A DNA stretch of 64,000 bases from Silybum marianum (Eukaryota > Streptophyta > Magnoliopsida > Asterales > Asteraceae), in contig CM072544.1 in NCBI GenBank assembly GCA_036898165.1, positions 1,998,001 through 2,062,000 on the forward strand, read 5' to 3'. Position numbers and translations under genes: made by a program. The notes beneath the pieces were generated by a model. That model was not told the origin of the DNA and made no database searches. It worked only from the letters and a program-made list of their open reading frames with translations. This document shows positions 37,702-48,624 of the stretch, piece by piece. The first letter of the stretch is position 1. Each line of letters starts with the position of its first letter.

Positions 37702-40700
37702 ATGGGTGGTGGTGGTGGTGGTGGAGCACCATGTGGTGCATGCAAGTTCTTAAGGAGGAAATGTGTGAATGAGTGTGTGTTTGCACCGTATTTTAAGGCA
37801 GACGACGGTGGTACGGCGGAGTTTGAGGCGGTGCACAGGGTGTTCGGAGCTAGGAACGCCGCCAAGCTCCTCCTAATAACGCCGGCGAACAGGAGGATAG
37901 ACGCCGTCGTTTCAATGTCTTATGAAGCTGTCTGTAGGGTTAAAGACCCTGTGTATGGCTGTGTGGCACAAGTCTTCAACCTTCAGCAACAGGTAGTACT
38001 CCTCTGCCTATAATAATACATGCATTAGAGCATCTCCAACAGCTATGCTATTATTTTTCTAAAATAGAGTATCTAAAAAAAATTTAAACTCCAACAGCTA
38101 TTCTATTTTAGCAATTATAACTACACTATATTAATAAAATATTCAAAACATTTAATAAAATATTATTTCTTTCTCCAACATTTATCAATTCAATAGTTTT
38201 AATTGGTTGAATTTAATTAAATTATTATTTTTCTCTCTTTTGTATAGTTTTAGAGATTTCTTTAAATTTAGAGATTTTTTTATCTCTCTACTCATTTCTC
38301 TATTTTAGCATATGAAATAGTACAGCTGTTGGAGCAACAAATATATTAAAAATACTTTTTTTTTTCTATTATAGCATAGCTGTTGGAGATACTCTTAGTT
38401 TACAAGTAAATTACGATTTTGGTCCCTGTGGTTTGTTAAAAACTGTTAATTTCGTCCCTGTGGTTTTAATTTCGTTTATCATCACTATGGTTTGTAATTT
38501 TTTTGTGTTTTACGTTTCTTGAAGCCCAAAACAACACTTTTAAGTTGAAGGATTAAAAGATAGAAAACTAGAAATGAATCGTAAACCATAAAGAAGAAAA
38601 AAGAAATAAACTTTAAATAAACGTAATTTACTCTTAGTTATTTTATTAAGATCATCTCTAATAAACTTTCTATCTCTATTTTATTTTTTAAATCATCCCC
38701 AAATGGACTATCCATTTTAGTCTCTATAATAGAGAATCTAAATATAGAGAGTTGCTTTTTTTTTCCTTTAAACTTTTGATAATCATAAAATGGTCCGTCA
38801 ATTCTTTATATTATTGTATTTTTATTTTATTTGTTGTCTAATACCGATTTTAATAAATTAAAATTATAAATTAGACAAACTTACGGCATCTCCAATGTAT
38901 TTCTCTATTTTAGTCTCTATTTTACTCTATAAGAGAATATTCTAAGTATATTTAATTTTCAATAATACTCTTATATTTATTAACTTTTTAAATTGTAGTG
39001 TTACATTTTTTTTATTTTCACAAAACCCTTATATTTATTAAGATGAAGATAAGTTTCTTTGTCAAATATATAATTTTAGTTTATTAAAATTGATATTAGA
39101 CAATAAATAGAATAAAAATACAATAATCTAAACAATTGAAGAGTCATTTTGTAATTATCAAAAGTTTAACAAAAATAGAGAGTAAGTGAATAGTAACTCT
39201 TTAAATTTAGAGAGTTGCTATTCATTTATCTATTATAGATAGTAAAATAAAAAGTTCATTGAAAATGAATTAGAGAGTAAAATAGATTGTTCATTGGAGA
39301 TGGTCCCTTGATAAATACAAGGGTATTGTGAAAATAAAAAACTAGAAGGTATAATTTATAAACTTAATAAATATAAGTGTATTATTGAAAATCTATGTAA
39401 TCAAAATAAAAGAAAAGGGAAAGAAAATGGGATTAAAAATGAAAATGGTAAGGAATAAAAATGGGAATGAATTTTCCTTAATTTGAAATGAAAATTTGGT
39501 TTATGGGAGAATGAACCATTATATTATATAGAGTAAATTGCAAATTTGGTCCCTAAGGTTTGTAGTTTTTTGTGGATTTGGTCCCTAGAAATTTTTTATT
39601 GCAACAAAACCACTATGGTATGCAATTCGTTGTGGATTTGGTCCCTGACGCTAACTCCGTCTAATTTCTTGCCGTTAAGTCCCCTCATGTGCCTTGCACA
39701 TGAGGGCATTTTTGTCATTTGACCTTATTACACTTATTTTACAATTTTTTAATTAATCTTTTTTTCTTGAAAAATCATCTTCTTTAATAAGAACATCAAG
39801 AACATCAACAACACCAATCAGATTTCTTTTTCCAAAAAACAAATCATGGATCAAACTTGAATACTTATCTTCTCTACTAATACCAAGAAATCCAAAAAAT
39901 CCAAAAACATCAAGATGAACACCAAGAATAAAACCACCAAAATCCAAGAAATGAAATGGTTTTTTAGTTTTTATTTGTGTTCCAAAATGTACAGATCTGA
40001 TGAACGAGACAAATCTAATGAACCTGAAAATGAAATAGTACAAATCTAAAAGCTTCAAACCTTAAAATGTACAAATATAAAAGCTTCAAACCGGAACATC
40101 AAAACTCAGATTTACAAACCCAAATTTGAAAATCGGAAAGCTTCAAATATGATAAACATAAAAAAGAAAAGGATTCAAATATGGGTTCGAAAAGGAGAGC
40201 GAAGAATGGAGGGTCGCCGTCGGAGAAGATGGACCGTCAAGAAAAGGGGGATGGGGTACTTGGCATGAAGAAGATGGAAGGTCGCCGTCGGATCTGCAGA
40301 TCGAGGGTCGCCGCCGGTTTGATGAAGCTAAAGTTATTGGTTTGATGAAGCTATTAATTGAAAAAGGAAACAGATAAGACTTTTGCCGGAAAACGATGTT
40401 GGACCGGTGAGCGTCGCCGTCGCCGGAGAAGAAGATGGTCGAAGAAGACGATGGTCTGGAAGATGTTTCAGCAGGGAGACGTCATAAAACGGCCGGAGAA
40501 GGCGGCGTGGGTTTTCCTGAGACGAGCCATAGCTCGAAGTGAGTTCGCCGGAGAAGACGAAGTTGCCGGAGAAGACGTAGTCGCCGGATCTCTTATCTTT
40601 CTCTTCGTTCGATCTGTCGGATCTCTCTTCTATTTTTTTCTTCCGATCTCTCAGATCTATATCTCTCTCTCCCAGATTTGTATCTCATCTTTTTCTCTTC

Positions 40701-42849
40701 ATTCGATCTATATATATCTCTCTCATATCTATATCATTCTCTTCTCTAACAACGAAGTTTGATTTTAGTTTTTTTATAACTAAATTAGATTTTGGTTATA
40801 TGGAATTGATTTAAGTTTGATTTTGATTTAGGTTTAGGTTTTTATATATAGAATTGATTTAAGTTTCTATAAGTGGGTTATTGATTTAAGTTTTTATACT
40901 AAATTAGATTTTGATTTAGGTTTAGGTTTTTATATATGGAATTGATTTAAGTTTCTATAAGTGGGTTATTGTTGGTGAACATTGTTCTTGGTGTTCATCA
41001 TCTTATTAGTGTAGAATATAAGTATTCAAGTTTGATCCATGATTTGTTTTTTGGAAAAAGAAATCTGATTGGTGTTGTTGATGTTCTTATTGGAGAAGAT
41101 GACTTTAAAAAAAAGATTATAATTAATTAAAAAATTGTAAAATAAGTGTAATAAGGTCAAATGACCAAAATGCCCTCATGTGCAAGGCACATGAGGGGAC
41201 TTAACGGCAAGAAATTAGACGGAGTTAGCGCCAGGGACCAAATCCACAACGAATTGCATACCATAGTGGTTTTGCTGCAATAAAAATTTTCTAGGGACCA
41301 AATCCACAAAAAACCACAAACCTTAGGGACCAAATTTGCAATTTACTCTATTATATAAAATCAAACGGCTTTTTCTATTTTTATTCTTATTAATTACCGT
41401 TTAATATCTCCAATCAAACATCCCTTTAAAATAATGAGTAATTAAGTTTTTAGTCCTTATTATTTATCGTAAATTATGATTTTCATCTTTATGGTTTTTA
41501 AAAGGGGAATTTAATTATTTTGACCATTTTATAAAAGTCAATTACTAAAATGACCAAATTTTTTATGAGTTTACCAAAATGACCAAAATGTATGCGAAAT
41601 ACATATCGATATCGAGTGGAAGTGAAATACATACCGATACACATAAATACCTCCGTCACAGAACTGTTTTCCTCCGCCACATGGCGGTGGGACCCCAAAA
41701 CGACGTCGTTTTGGGGGTTTTCCACCGTATCTGCATGTGTATTAAATACCTTCACCACGCGTATAAATACCTCCGCCACATGACGGAGGAACCCCAAATT
41801 TGGGGCTCTTTTTTTTGTCCTGAAAACCCCCCAAAACGACGTCGTTTTGGGCCCTCTGCCATGTGGCGGAGGAAAACAGTTCTGTGGCGGAGGCAAACAG
41901 TGCCCACTCGATCTGATATACGTATCGGTATGTATTTCGCATACATTTTGGTAAACTCATAAAAATTTTGGTGATTTTAGTAATTGACTTTTATAAAATG
42001 GCCAAAATAATTAAATTCCCTTTTAAAAGGGAATCGAAGAATTGACTTTTCAACTAGTATAAATAGACACTAAAATTTTGAAAACAACTCATTTTTGTGA
42101 CTTATTCACAATAAAAACCAACGATTATTTAAAAAGATAATTGTCGATAAAAAGTCAGTCTTATTCCTATAAAAAATATGTTGCAATCGTTATATAACTA
42201 ATGTTTTATTGGTTGTTATAGACATTTATCTCACATTGTTGAAGTCCTAAAACATTACATATTTTGACCCCATGTTTGTTTTTACGGTTATATATAATTA
42301 TATATATACATATACAGAGGAATGTTTAAATGAGAACTTTGCATTTTTAAAAGAACAAAAAGACATTTGTGGATCACATATGGACACTTGTGAATCATAT
42401 ATGATGTGGGTCCCATATAATATTAAATCATTTAATATTAAATCATTTATGATTTAATATTATGTGGGACCCACATCATATATGGTCCACAATTTGTTCC
42501 TTTAAGGAGAGGTTGTTCTCATTTGATCCCTCCCCTACATACATAAATACACATTGATTGATCCTTTGTTTATGTTTAAATACAGATCGATAATTTACAG
42601 GCTGAGTTAGCATACGTTCAAGCTCGTATTTCTATCATGAAACACCGTCCCACATGTCAACAATCATCAAAAAACCTGTCTTTATTGTCATTTGGTTCAA
42701 CCCTCTCTCCAGTGCCTTCGTTGGAAACTTCAAACTTTTCCAATGACGACACTGCCTCATTAGATGAGGATTTATTTAAAGACGTTGGTGATCTCGAGAT
42801 GTTAGCTCGAGAGCTCTTGAACAAGTACCTACCGGCATCGAAGATTTAG
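37702..42849 (+). CDS. Class I LOB-domain (LBD) transcription factor, complete
   Basis: Exon 1 is 37702-37992 (97 residues) and exon 2 is 42586-42849 (87 residues plus TAG), giving 184 residues. The donor follows CAG (GTAGTA) and the acceptor is TACAG, phase 0, the conserved LBD intron position. A poly-Gly lead is followed by the C block CX2CX6CX3C (C11, C14, C21, C25). The GAS block reads FEAVHRVFGARNAAKLL, with Arg in place of the usual Ser at residue 51. The coiled coil L-X6-L-X3-L-X6-I (NLQQQ joined to IDNLQAELAYVQARI) spans the splice site and supports the join. The C-terminus is acidic (DDTASLDEDLFKDVGDLEML). It is expected to be a nuclear DNA-binding regulator. I place it near LBD19/LBD20-type proteins only tentatively. 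The intron (37993-42585) is full of transposons. Confidence 0.9.
38028..38394. mobile_element. Tourist-like MITE in the LBD intron
   Basis: The ends GAGCATCTCCAACAGCTATG and CATAGCTGTTGGAGATACTC are complementary. A TTA duplication flanks them (38025-38027, 38395-38397). A sister copy is at 62537-62911. Confidence 0.75.
38887..39305. mobile_element. MITE related to the GAGCATCTCC family
   Basis: The left end CGGCATCTCCAATG pairs with CATTGGAGATGGTCCC. The interior repeats AGAGAGT, CTCTATTTTA and AAAATAGAG words. Flanks TTA/TTG are imperfect. Another partial copy precedes it at about 38650-38770. Confidence 0.5.
39531..41348. mobile_element. MULE with terminal inverted repeats near 370-400 bp, inside the LBD intron
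   Basis: The element begins GAGTAAATTGCAAATTTGG and ends with its complement at 41348. The inverted repeats match closely up to about 39928 and back to about 40977. A perfect 9-bp duplication TATTATATA lies at 39522-39530 and 41349-41357. The interior (40190-40650) is much richer in GC than its surroundings, with repeated GTCGCCGTCGGAGAAG and GCCGGAGAAGA words and a basic reading frame at 40358-40762. No MULE transposase is seen. It is non-autonomous and could be a Pack-MULE, but I do not recognise the interior as a gene. Confidence 0.88.
41505..42020. mobile_element. MULE-type MITE, 516 bp, with ACGACGTCGT palindromes
   Basis: The ends are GGGAATTTAATTATTTTG and its complement, flanked by the 9-bp duplication TTTTAAAAG (41496-41504, 42021-42029). 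The arms hold AAATGTATGCGAAATACAT and its complement. The palindrome CCAAAACGACGTCGTTTTGG occurs at about 41695-41714 and at 41831-41850, and CCTCCGCCACATGGCGG-like words are repeated. Overlapping frames on both strands are mirror products of the inverted repeat. Confidence 0.85.
42316..42534. mobile_element. Palindromic MITE, (TA)n-associated family, just upstream of LBD exon 2
   Basis: The left end AGAGGAATGTTTAAATGAGAAC pairs with GTTCTCATTTGATCCCTCCC. The core holds ATATGATGTGGGTCCCA and TGGGACCCACATCATAT, with ATTAAATCATTTAAT words between. It ends about 50 bp before the acceptor of exon 2. Confidence 0.7.
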
Positions 42850-44041
42850 AATTCTTGATTTTTTTTATGAAAGTATTCTATCTCAGTTTCGATGTGTAAG
42901 TGTACGAGAAAGAAAACAAATTCTCAATCTAAATTTAACTGGTTTATCATAGTATATGTAAGTTATAATTTCATAGATCATGCGAAGTTATTTACAATGG
43001 TTAACCTAACAACTCGGTTTTTTTAAAGTAGTAAATGAAATTTGAACCCAATAATAATCTGCAAGATTAATATGTTGTTTCAAAATTTCATGTCCTCTTT
43101 CGGTTGTAACAGGGTAATGTATCCCTCCCCCTTTTTCGTTACTGTTTCTCACAGTCTTGTAATACCTTTTTGGCTTTTTCGTGATTATAATATGATGCCT
43201 TTAAAAAAAAATAACTTGAAGTTACAAAATTATGTTATCATAATATGATGCCTTTAAAAAAAAATAACTTGAAGTTACAAAATTATGTTATCTATTATAA
43301 CTTTATTTAACATTTATTATGCATCTAATGATTTATATATGTTTATATGTAACTAGGGCCACCCCTATCTTTAAATAGAGATAAGTTATAAGTAAATAAC
43401 TATGAGAGATATTTCAGTTCTAATCTAACTTTGACATGTCTATCTCTATCTCTAACGTCATTTTCTTTTAACGATTGCATACTTATCCTACAACATTTTT
43501 CCTTGTGTCGAGTGAAAAGAGTGATGGTGTATAACTGTAATCTCATTAAAACCTTACGTCAAAATAAAACCTCGTGAGAAAAAATAAAAATAGGACGAAA
43601 GAGAGAGTACAAAGAACCGGTTTTTTGTAATATATAAACTTTTTCTTTAACTAATATTCTCCCAAATTTGTATAATAATCATGACAATTAGGAAAGTAGG
43701 ATGATATATAAGTTGTTGCCTCACTAAAATCTTACACCAAAGAACTAAACCCAATGGGAAAGATAAACATTGGTTGAAGGAAAAAGTACAACATGCCAAC
43801 ATCACACACACACATATATATATATATATACATATAGTAGACTCTCCATTTTGTCTACTACTCCCCCTAATTTGTGCGTTAATCAAGAAAGTTTAGAAAA
43901 CATTTGCATTTTAAACTTTCTACATGTTTTCCAAATATGGTTTAGGTAATGATTTGGTAAAGAAATATGACACATTCTTTTTGCACATTATTTGATTCAC
44001 TTGAATCTTAAGGAGAGTTTGTTATTGTTGATTGTATAATG
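42850..44041. other. 3' flank of the LBD gene and intergenic sequence
   Basis: The first 150 bp are probably 3' UTR. Apart from the 53-bp tandem duplication at 43187-43292 and a (CA)n(TA)n tract at 43803-43830, I see nothing identifiable. Confidence 0.4.
43187..43292. repeat. Perfect 53-bp tandem duplication
   Basis: Two identical copies (43187-43239, 43240-43292) begin ATAATATGATGCC and end AAATTATGTTATC. Their identity implies a recent duplication. Confidence 0.92.
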
Positions 44042-44880
44042 TAACACCTCAAATTTGGAAAAAGCGACTAATTTAATATTTTTAATAAAACATTAAATAT
44101 GAAATAAAGTTCGTTTCGAAGAGTTAACACTTAATTACCTATAACCACAATCCAATATTTAACATCAATATATAATACTCTAAACTTTACACACGTCTAT
44201 AATTAGGGACAAGTGTTACTAAAACCCAACATACTCCAGATAGCTAATTCGGTAATTCCTTTTCGTATCTCTACTACCACTCATTTCATCACAGTGTAGT
44301 TAGTGCCATTCCCCAACGGGAACATGATGCACATAGCGACGAATAAAAAGGCTTAGGATTAAGTCTAGTGAGTTCAAATAATTTTCATATTTAATAATAA
44401 AACGGTAACACTAAAAGGACGTTATTTAAATAACAATTTCCAATATGAAATGTGTTTAGTATAAAAACAACATCCTTTATACAACTCGCTATTTTCCGTG
44501 ATGAAAACTTGGTGGTCAAAACAACCATTCTGATGTGAAATTAAACCCAATACTAACACAAAACATAAATGAGATTTAATTAATAATCGAATACTGAAAT
44601 CATGGATGAGGCTCTATTATCCAAAACATCAAAACATGGATGAAATCCAATGTACCAAAACCGTAAATTATGGATACGCTCCATACCCAAAACAACGCCG
44701 AAAACATGGATATTATACTATCTAGAAATAACTCCTTTCGGTGACGGAAAGACCTATATCCATCGAATTTGCCTCACAAGGTTACGGTTCTCAAGTCTTT
44801 GGTTTTTAAAGGCCTTTCGTTCCCATTTCTCAAATTTATTGTATGCATAATTACCAACTATAACCAAAAATCCCCTATTG
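44042..44880. mobile_element. Possible truncated LTR
   Basis: The left edge TGTAACACCTCAAATTTGG is the complement of a typical Ty3/gypsy LTR 3' end (GGTGTTACA). Words such as ACATGGATGAGGCTC fit an LTR interior. No opposite end or target duplication was found. Confidence 0.3.
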
Positions 44881-45162
44881 GGCAACTTTGTCAAATAGAA
44901 AAAGAAATGTGCAAAGAATAAATTCCACATTCATATGGAGATATCTTGTATGGCATTGAAGAGAATGGATTCAATGTGAGTTTGAATTGGCCCAACCAAA
45001 TAGACTTTGGACTAATATTGGCAAACTAATTAGGATGATGCAAGTGAAGTTGGTGGTCCAATTAGGGTTGTCATTCAGTCACTTTGATAACTCAAGAATT
45101 ACGAGGTGGATCCAATAATCTCTCGACAAAAATACCGAGATGTAAACTGTTAAAGCTTGATT

Positions 45163-45435
45163 CTACAAAAAATTGACTTTCACCTACAAAATAATACCCA
45201 GGAAAATTTCCGTGGGTGATTATCACGGATCCCCCAGGAAATACTAATGGTTCTGATAAAATCCGATGTTTTCAAGAAAATACCAACGGATTACCCAGGA
45301 ATTTCCTGGTTAATCCGTCGCTAATTTGATTTACCCTCAACAATTTAGACACCAACTTTTGTGACGGGTCACTCTTTAGCAACAGATTTCCTAGGGAAAT
45401 ATTTGTAGGTAAAAGCCTTTCATTTTAGTAATGTG
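45163..45435. mobile_element. Decayed inverted-repeat (CACTA-like) element
   Basis: The left part TTGACTTTCACCTACAAA pairs with TTTGTAGGTAAAAGCC. Inner words ACCCAGGAAAATTTCCG and GGATTACCCAGGAATTTCC are related. The right edge TTTTAGTAATGTG resembles a damaged TAGTG terminus. Confidence 0.3.
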
Positions 45436-45506
45436 AAACGTCATGCATTTAGATCGTAGAAAAATACACAAACAAAAAAGCAAGACTTATTTTTAAGTTT
45501 AGTAAG

Positions 45507-45698
45507 TTGTGTCGCTCTATCATATGTGGCATTTGGAATGCACAATACAATTCACCACTTTTTTTCGTAACAATTTATTGGATTGATCCATCTATGTGGA
45601 CCATGATAAAACATACACTTGCATTTGAGCAAGTTGGTTTTCCACACTTGGGATCAGAATTATATAAAGTTCTAAAAAAATATCATAGATTTTTATAA
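45507..45698 (+). pseudogene. Fragment resembling a hAT transposase
   Basis: A 63-codon open frame includes VTIYWIDPSMWTMIKHTLAF, then FPHLGSELYKVLKKYHRF before a stop. This follows the hAT pattern of a hydrophobic, His/Tyr-Trp-Ile-Asp stretch, then Trp, then Lys...Leu.Phe, then His.G...l...l, in the central part of the catalytic domain. Nothing before or after continues the family. It is a short relic, and the assignment rests on this pattern only. Confidence 0.4.
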
Positions 45699-46607
45699 TT
45701 TGACGAATAAAGTAATTAGTATTTTATTTGACAACATATCTAATAATGGGTCATGAGGTGTTCAAAAAATTAATGTTGGGTGTGAAGTCTATATGTGGTG
45801 GTGTATTTTTCCATACCCATGGTCGTACTTTTACCAATACTAGAGTTTGGCTCCGTGCGTTGCACGGTGACAAAATTTATTTTGTTAAGAAGTACGTAAT
45901 TAAGTTAAGATTAAACGTAATTTGATAATAAAGTTTTATATGGTGGTGAAGTTTATTTTATTAAGAAATATGTAACTAAGTTACAATTAAACGTAATTTG
46001 ATGATAAAAATGTAATCTAATAAGGTAGTGTGTGTTTTAGATCAAATGATTTTTTTTTTTTTTTTATAAATTCATGAACATATAATTCATCTAAATAGTT
46101 AGATGTGTAATCAAAATTAAAAACGTCATATAACTAAATTTACAATACAATCATGTAATGCGAAATAAAGGAAGAGTTTTTTTTATCAATAGTTGAACAA
46201 AATGTAATATCCACTTACAATGAGAAACTGTATAATGCAAGACATATAAAGAATAACATGTATTAGATAAAGCTAAAGAACCAAAGAGCTTGTAAACTAA
46301 AAAACGCCCAACATGAGTAAAATTTAAAATCACACACACAAAAGTTGTAATGCCAACAAAATCATGATACAGATATACATAAATTTATAATTCGATCAAA
46401 ATCAATAAACGAACCTATATAAAATTCTTACCTTGTATCATAAAGTATCAAACTTGAAGAATATTCATGATATAATGCGTAAAAGTTATAATGCAATCCT
46501 AACCATGATACGAACATACATATATACATAATGTGATCTATATCCATTTACAAACATACATAAAATTGAAATCTGATCAAAATCATCAAACAGAGATATA
46601 CATATAA

Positions 46608-46760
46608 CCAAAGGGCCTTTGGCCTAGCGGTATGTGAGCCCCTTGTCTTCTAGGAGGTCGGGGGTTTAAACCTCACCATAGGTGAGGAGGGTGTGTGAGT
46701 TTGTTTGTTTATTCAATTACCGTATATAAATATTATATACTTCAAAATATATATATATAT
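46608..46760 (+). mobile_element. tRNA-derived SINE (family 2) nested in the Helitron
   Basis: The A box TGGCCTAGCGG (46620-46630) and B-box variant GGTTTAAACC (46663-46672) are correctly spaced. A GTTTGTTTGTTTATTC tail and a (TA)n run follow. A 12-bp target duplication ATATACATATAA lies at 46596-46607 and 46761-46772. Confidence 0.75.
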
Positions 46761-47073
46761 ATATACATATAATTACCATTCAATAAAAATCACAACACAA
46801 ACATACATCAAAATTATCATTAAATCAAAATCACATTACGAACAAATATAAATAAATAATTCAATCAAAACCATAAAACAACATATATAAAATTATTATC
46901 TTAATTAGATCATAACCCAAAAATCTTAATAGCTCCAATTAAGCGAATACAATGACAAATTCTATCGTTGAGAATACTCCTCAAAATTCCGACAAAGCTG
47001 GGAAAAAGCTATATATCGATAATATCAGAAGTAAAACAAAAGAGAAACCAAAGAGAAAATAATAAATTCAGAT

Positions 47074-47487
47074 TTATAAATCTGACAGTATTTTGTCATC
47101 ATTGACACGTGATTCAACTAAACTTTGAGATACAAATTCGAAGCCATTGATAAGGATATTTGTTTTTATCATATCTCTTTCTAATCTTTTTATGAAAATA
47201 AAATTCAAAAAATGTATCTTGTACTTAGTTGATACTGGTCGGTAACTTCCCTTGCTCTCAATAATCTCAAACATTTTTAGACAATTCACAACACCCTCGC
47301 TCAATAGATGACGAAACCTTGGGACCAAGTTTTTATGCACAGATGCATGCATTAAATTTTCCTGTAAAAAACGTGGATAACAAATTAGAAAAATTAGAAC
47401 AAATTGGTAATGCAATATACAATTTCATCATACATTCTCATCGATTAAAATCATGTTTAAACTAATCAATTCTTCTCCTTTCTTCAT
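47074..47487 (-). pseudogene. RPA1-like OB-fold (DUF223-type) gene remnant in the Helitron
   Basis: Exon 1 is 47487 down to 47434 (MKKGEELISLNMILIDEN, donor GTATGA). Exon 2 is 47361 down to 47074 (acceptor TTTACAG), phase 0, 113 residues in all. The exon 2 start ENLMHASVHKNLVPRF, then LLSEGVVNCLKMFEI and GSYRPVSTKYKIHF, follow the plant RPA 70-kDa-like OB fold: a 'DE.gn.ihA.i', 'f...l.EG..y.i..f', 'YRPv...yKI.F' series. The end GFEFVSQSLVESRVNDDKIL matches the region before the next OB strand and is then cut by a stop. A full RPA1 is several times longer. It is probably a non-functional captured copy. Confidence 0.65.
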
Positions 47488-48097
47488 GTTTAGACTTTCT
47501 CACAATCTACAAATACTAATAATAAACAAAAACTCATAATAAAGATTGATCTTTTAGCTATAAAAATCTAGTGAGAGAAAATGTTTTAGAATGAGAACTT
47601 GAGAGGTGACTTGTTATTAAAAAAATCCATAACATAACCAACAAAAAAAACAAAGATTCATGTATGCTTAAATAGGATAAATAAATGATTAATTAAAATA
47701 AAGAAAGGAAAACCAATGGTTAGTAACATAAGGAAATGAAAACAAAAGGTTAACCTACATAAATTGCAATAAAAAACAATGATTAATTAAAATAAATAAT
47801 GGCAAATGAAAAGTTAATAACATAAAAAAATGGTTACTTAACATAAATTACAATAAGTGTGTAAATTTACTAAAAACCCCCTCATTTTTAATGATGACAT
47901 AAACCAATTGTAAAGTAATAGGTATAAAGAATTACCAAAATAACTTTGTCTCACATTAAAATACATACTTGCATAAAAGGACAAAAAAATCTTTTAACAT
48001 ATTGATAGATTTAAATTTAAAAAAGTGAAAAATTGAGAAATTTTCTAAGGATGAATCAGCTTATGATATATAGATATAGATTGAATTTTTTTTTTCA

Positions 48098-48624
48098 TAA
48101 AATAAATAAAGAGAAAGTAAATGAAAGCAAATCAAGAGTTGGAGGTTAAATATAGGCATGTAAAATTACCAAAAACCCGGGTTAATAATGAATCACACAA
48201 TTTCTCTATAGAGATAGAAATGTCTTTAACATATTCAACATTTAAAATAAAACAAAAAATTGTAGGATTTCATTTTCTTTATTATTTTTGAAAACAAATT
48301 TCATAAAAGACATAAAAAGAAAGTAAATAAAGGCAAATCAAGGTTAACAATGAATTACACAATTTATCTAAAGAGGTAGAAAAGTCTTTAACATATTCAA
48401 TATTTAAAATAAAACAAAAAATTGTAGGATTTCATTTTCTTTATTATTGCAACTTTGAAAACAAATTTCATATAAGAAATAAAGAGAAAGTAAATGAAGG
48501 CAAATCAAGAGTTGGAGGTTAAATTTAGACATGCAAAATTACCAAAAACCCAAATTAATAATCAATCACACATTTTCTTTATAGGGGTAGAAATGTCTTT
48601 AACATATTAACCATTCAAAAAATG
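48098..48624. repeat. Three tandem units of about 155-205 bp inside the Helitron
   Basis: Units start near 48098, 48303 and 48472, each with AAAGAGAAAGTAAATGAAGG-like, AGAAATGTCTTTAACATATT and, in the first two, AATTGTAGGATTTCATTTTC words. Units differ by internal deletions. Confidence 0.7.

Noticed and set aside
37521..37865. 114-codon minus-strand frame
   Set aside because: Antisense shadow of the second LBD gene's exon 1 and leader.
40358..40762. 134-codon Arg-rich open frame
   Set aside because: It lies inside the MULE at 39531-41348, arises from the repeated GCCGTCGCCGGAGAAG sequence and shows no recognisable domain. It is kept as part of the element.
41498..41962. Several overlapping frames on both strands with similar peptides
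   Set aside because: They are mirror images produced by the inverted repeat of the MITE at 41505-42020.
46611..46690. Possible tRNA gene
   Set aside because: The boxes are tRNA-like, but no cloverleaf forms. A target duplication and a family copy at 56805 identify it as a SINE.
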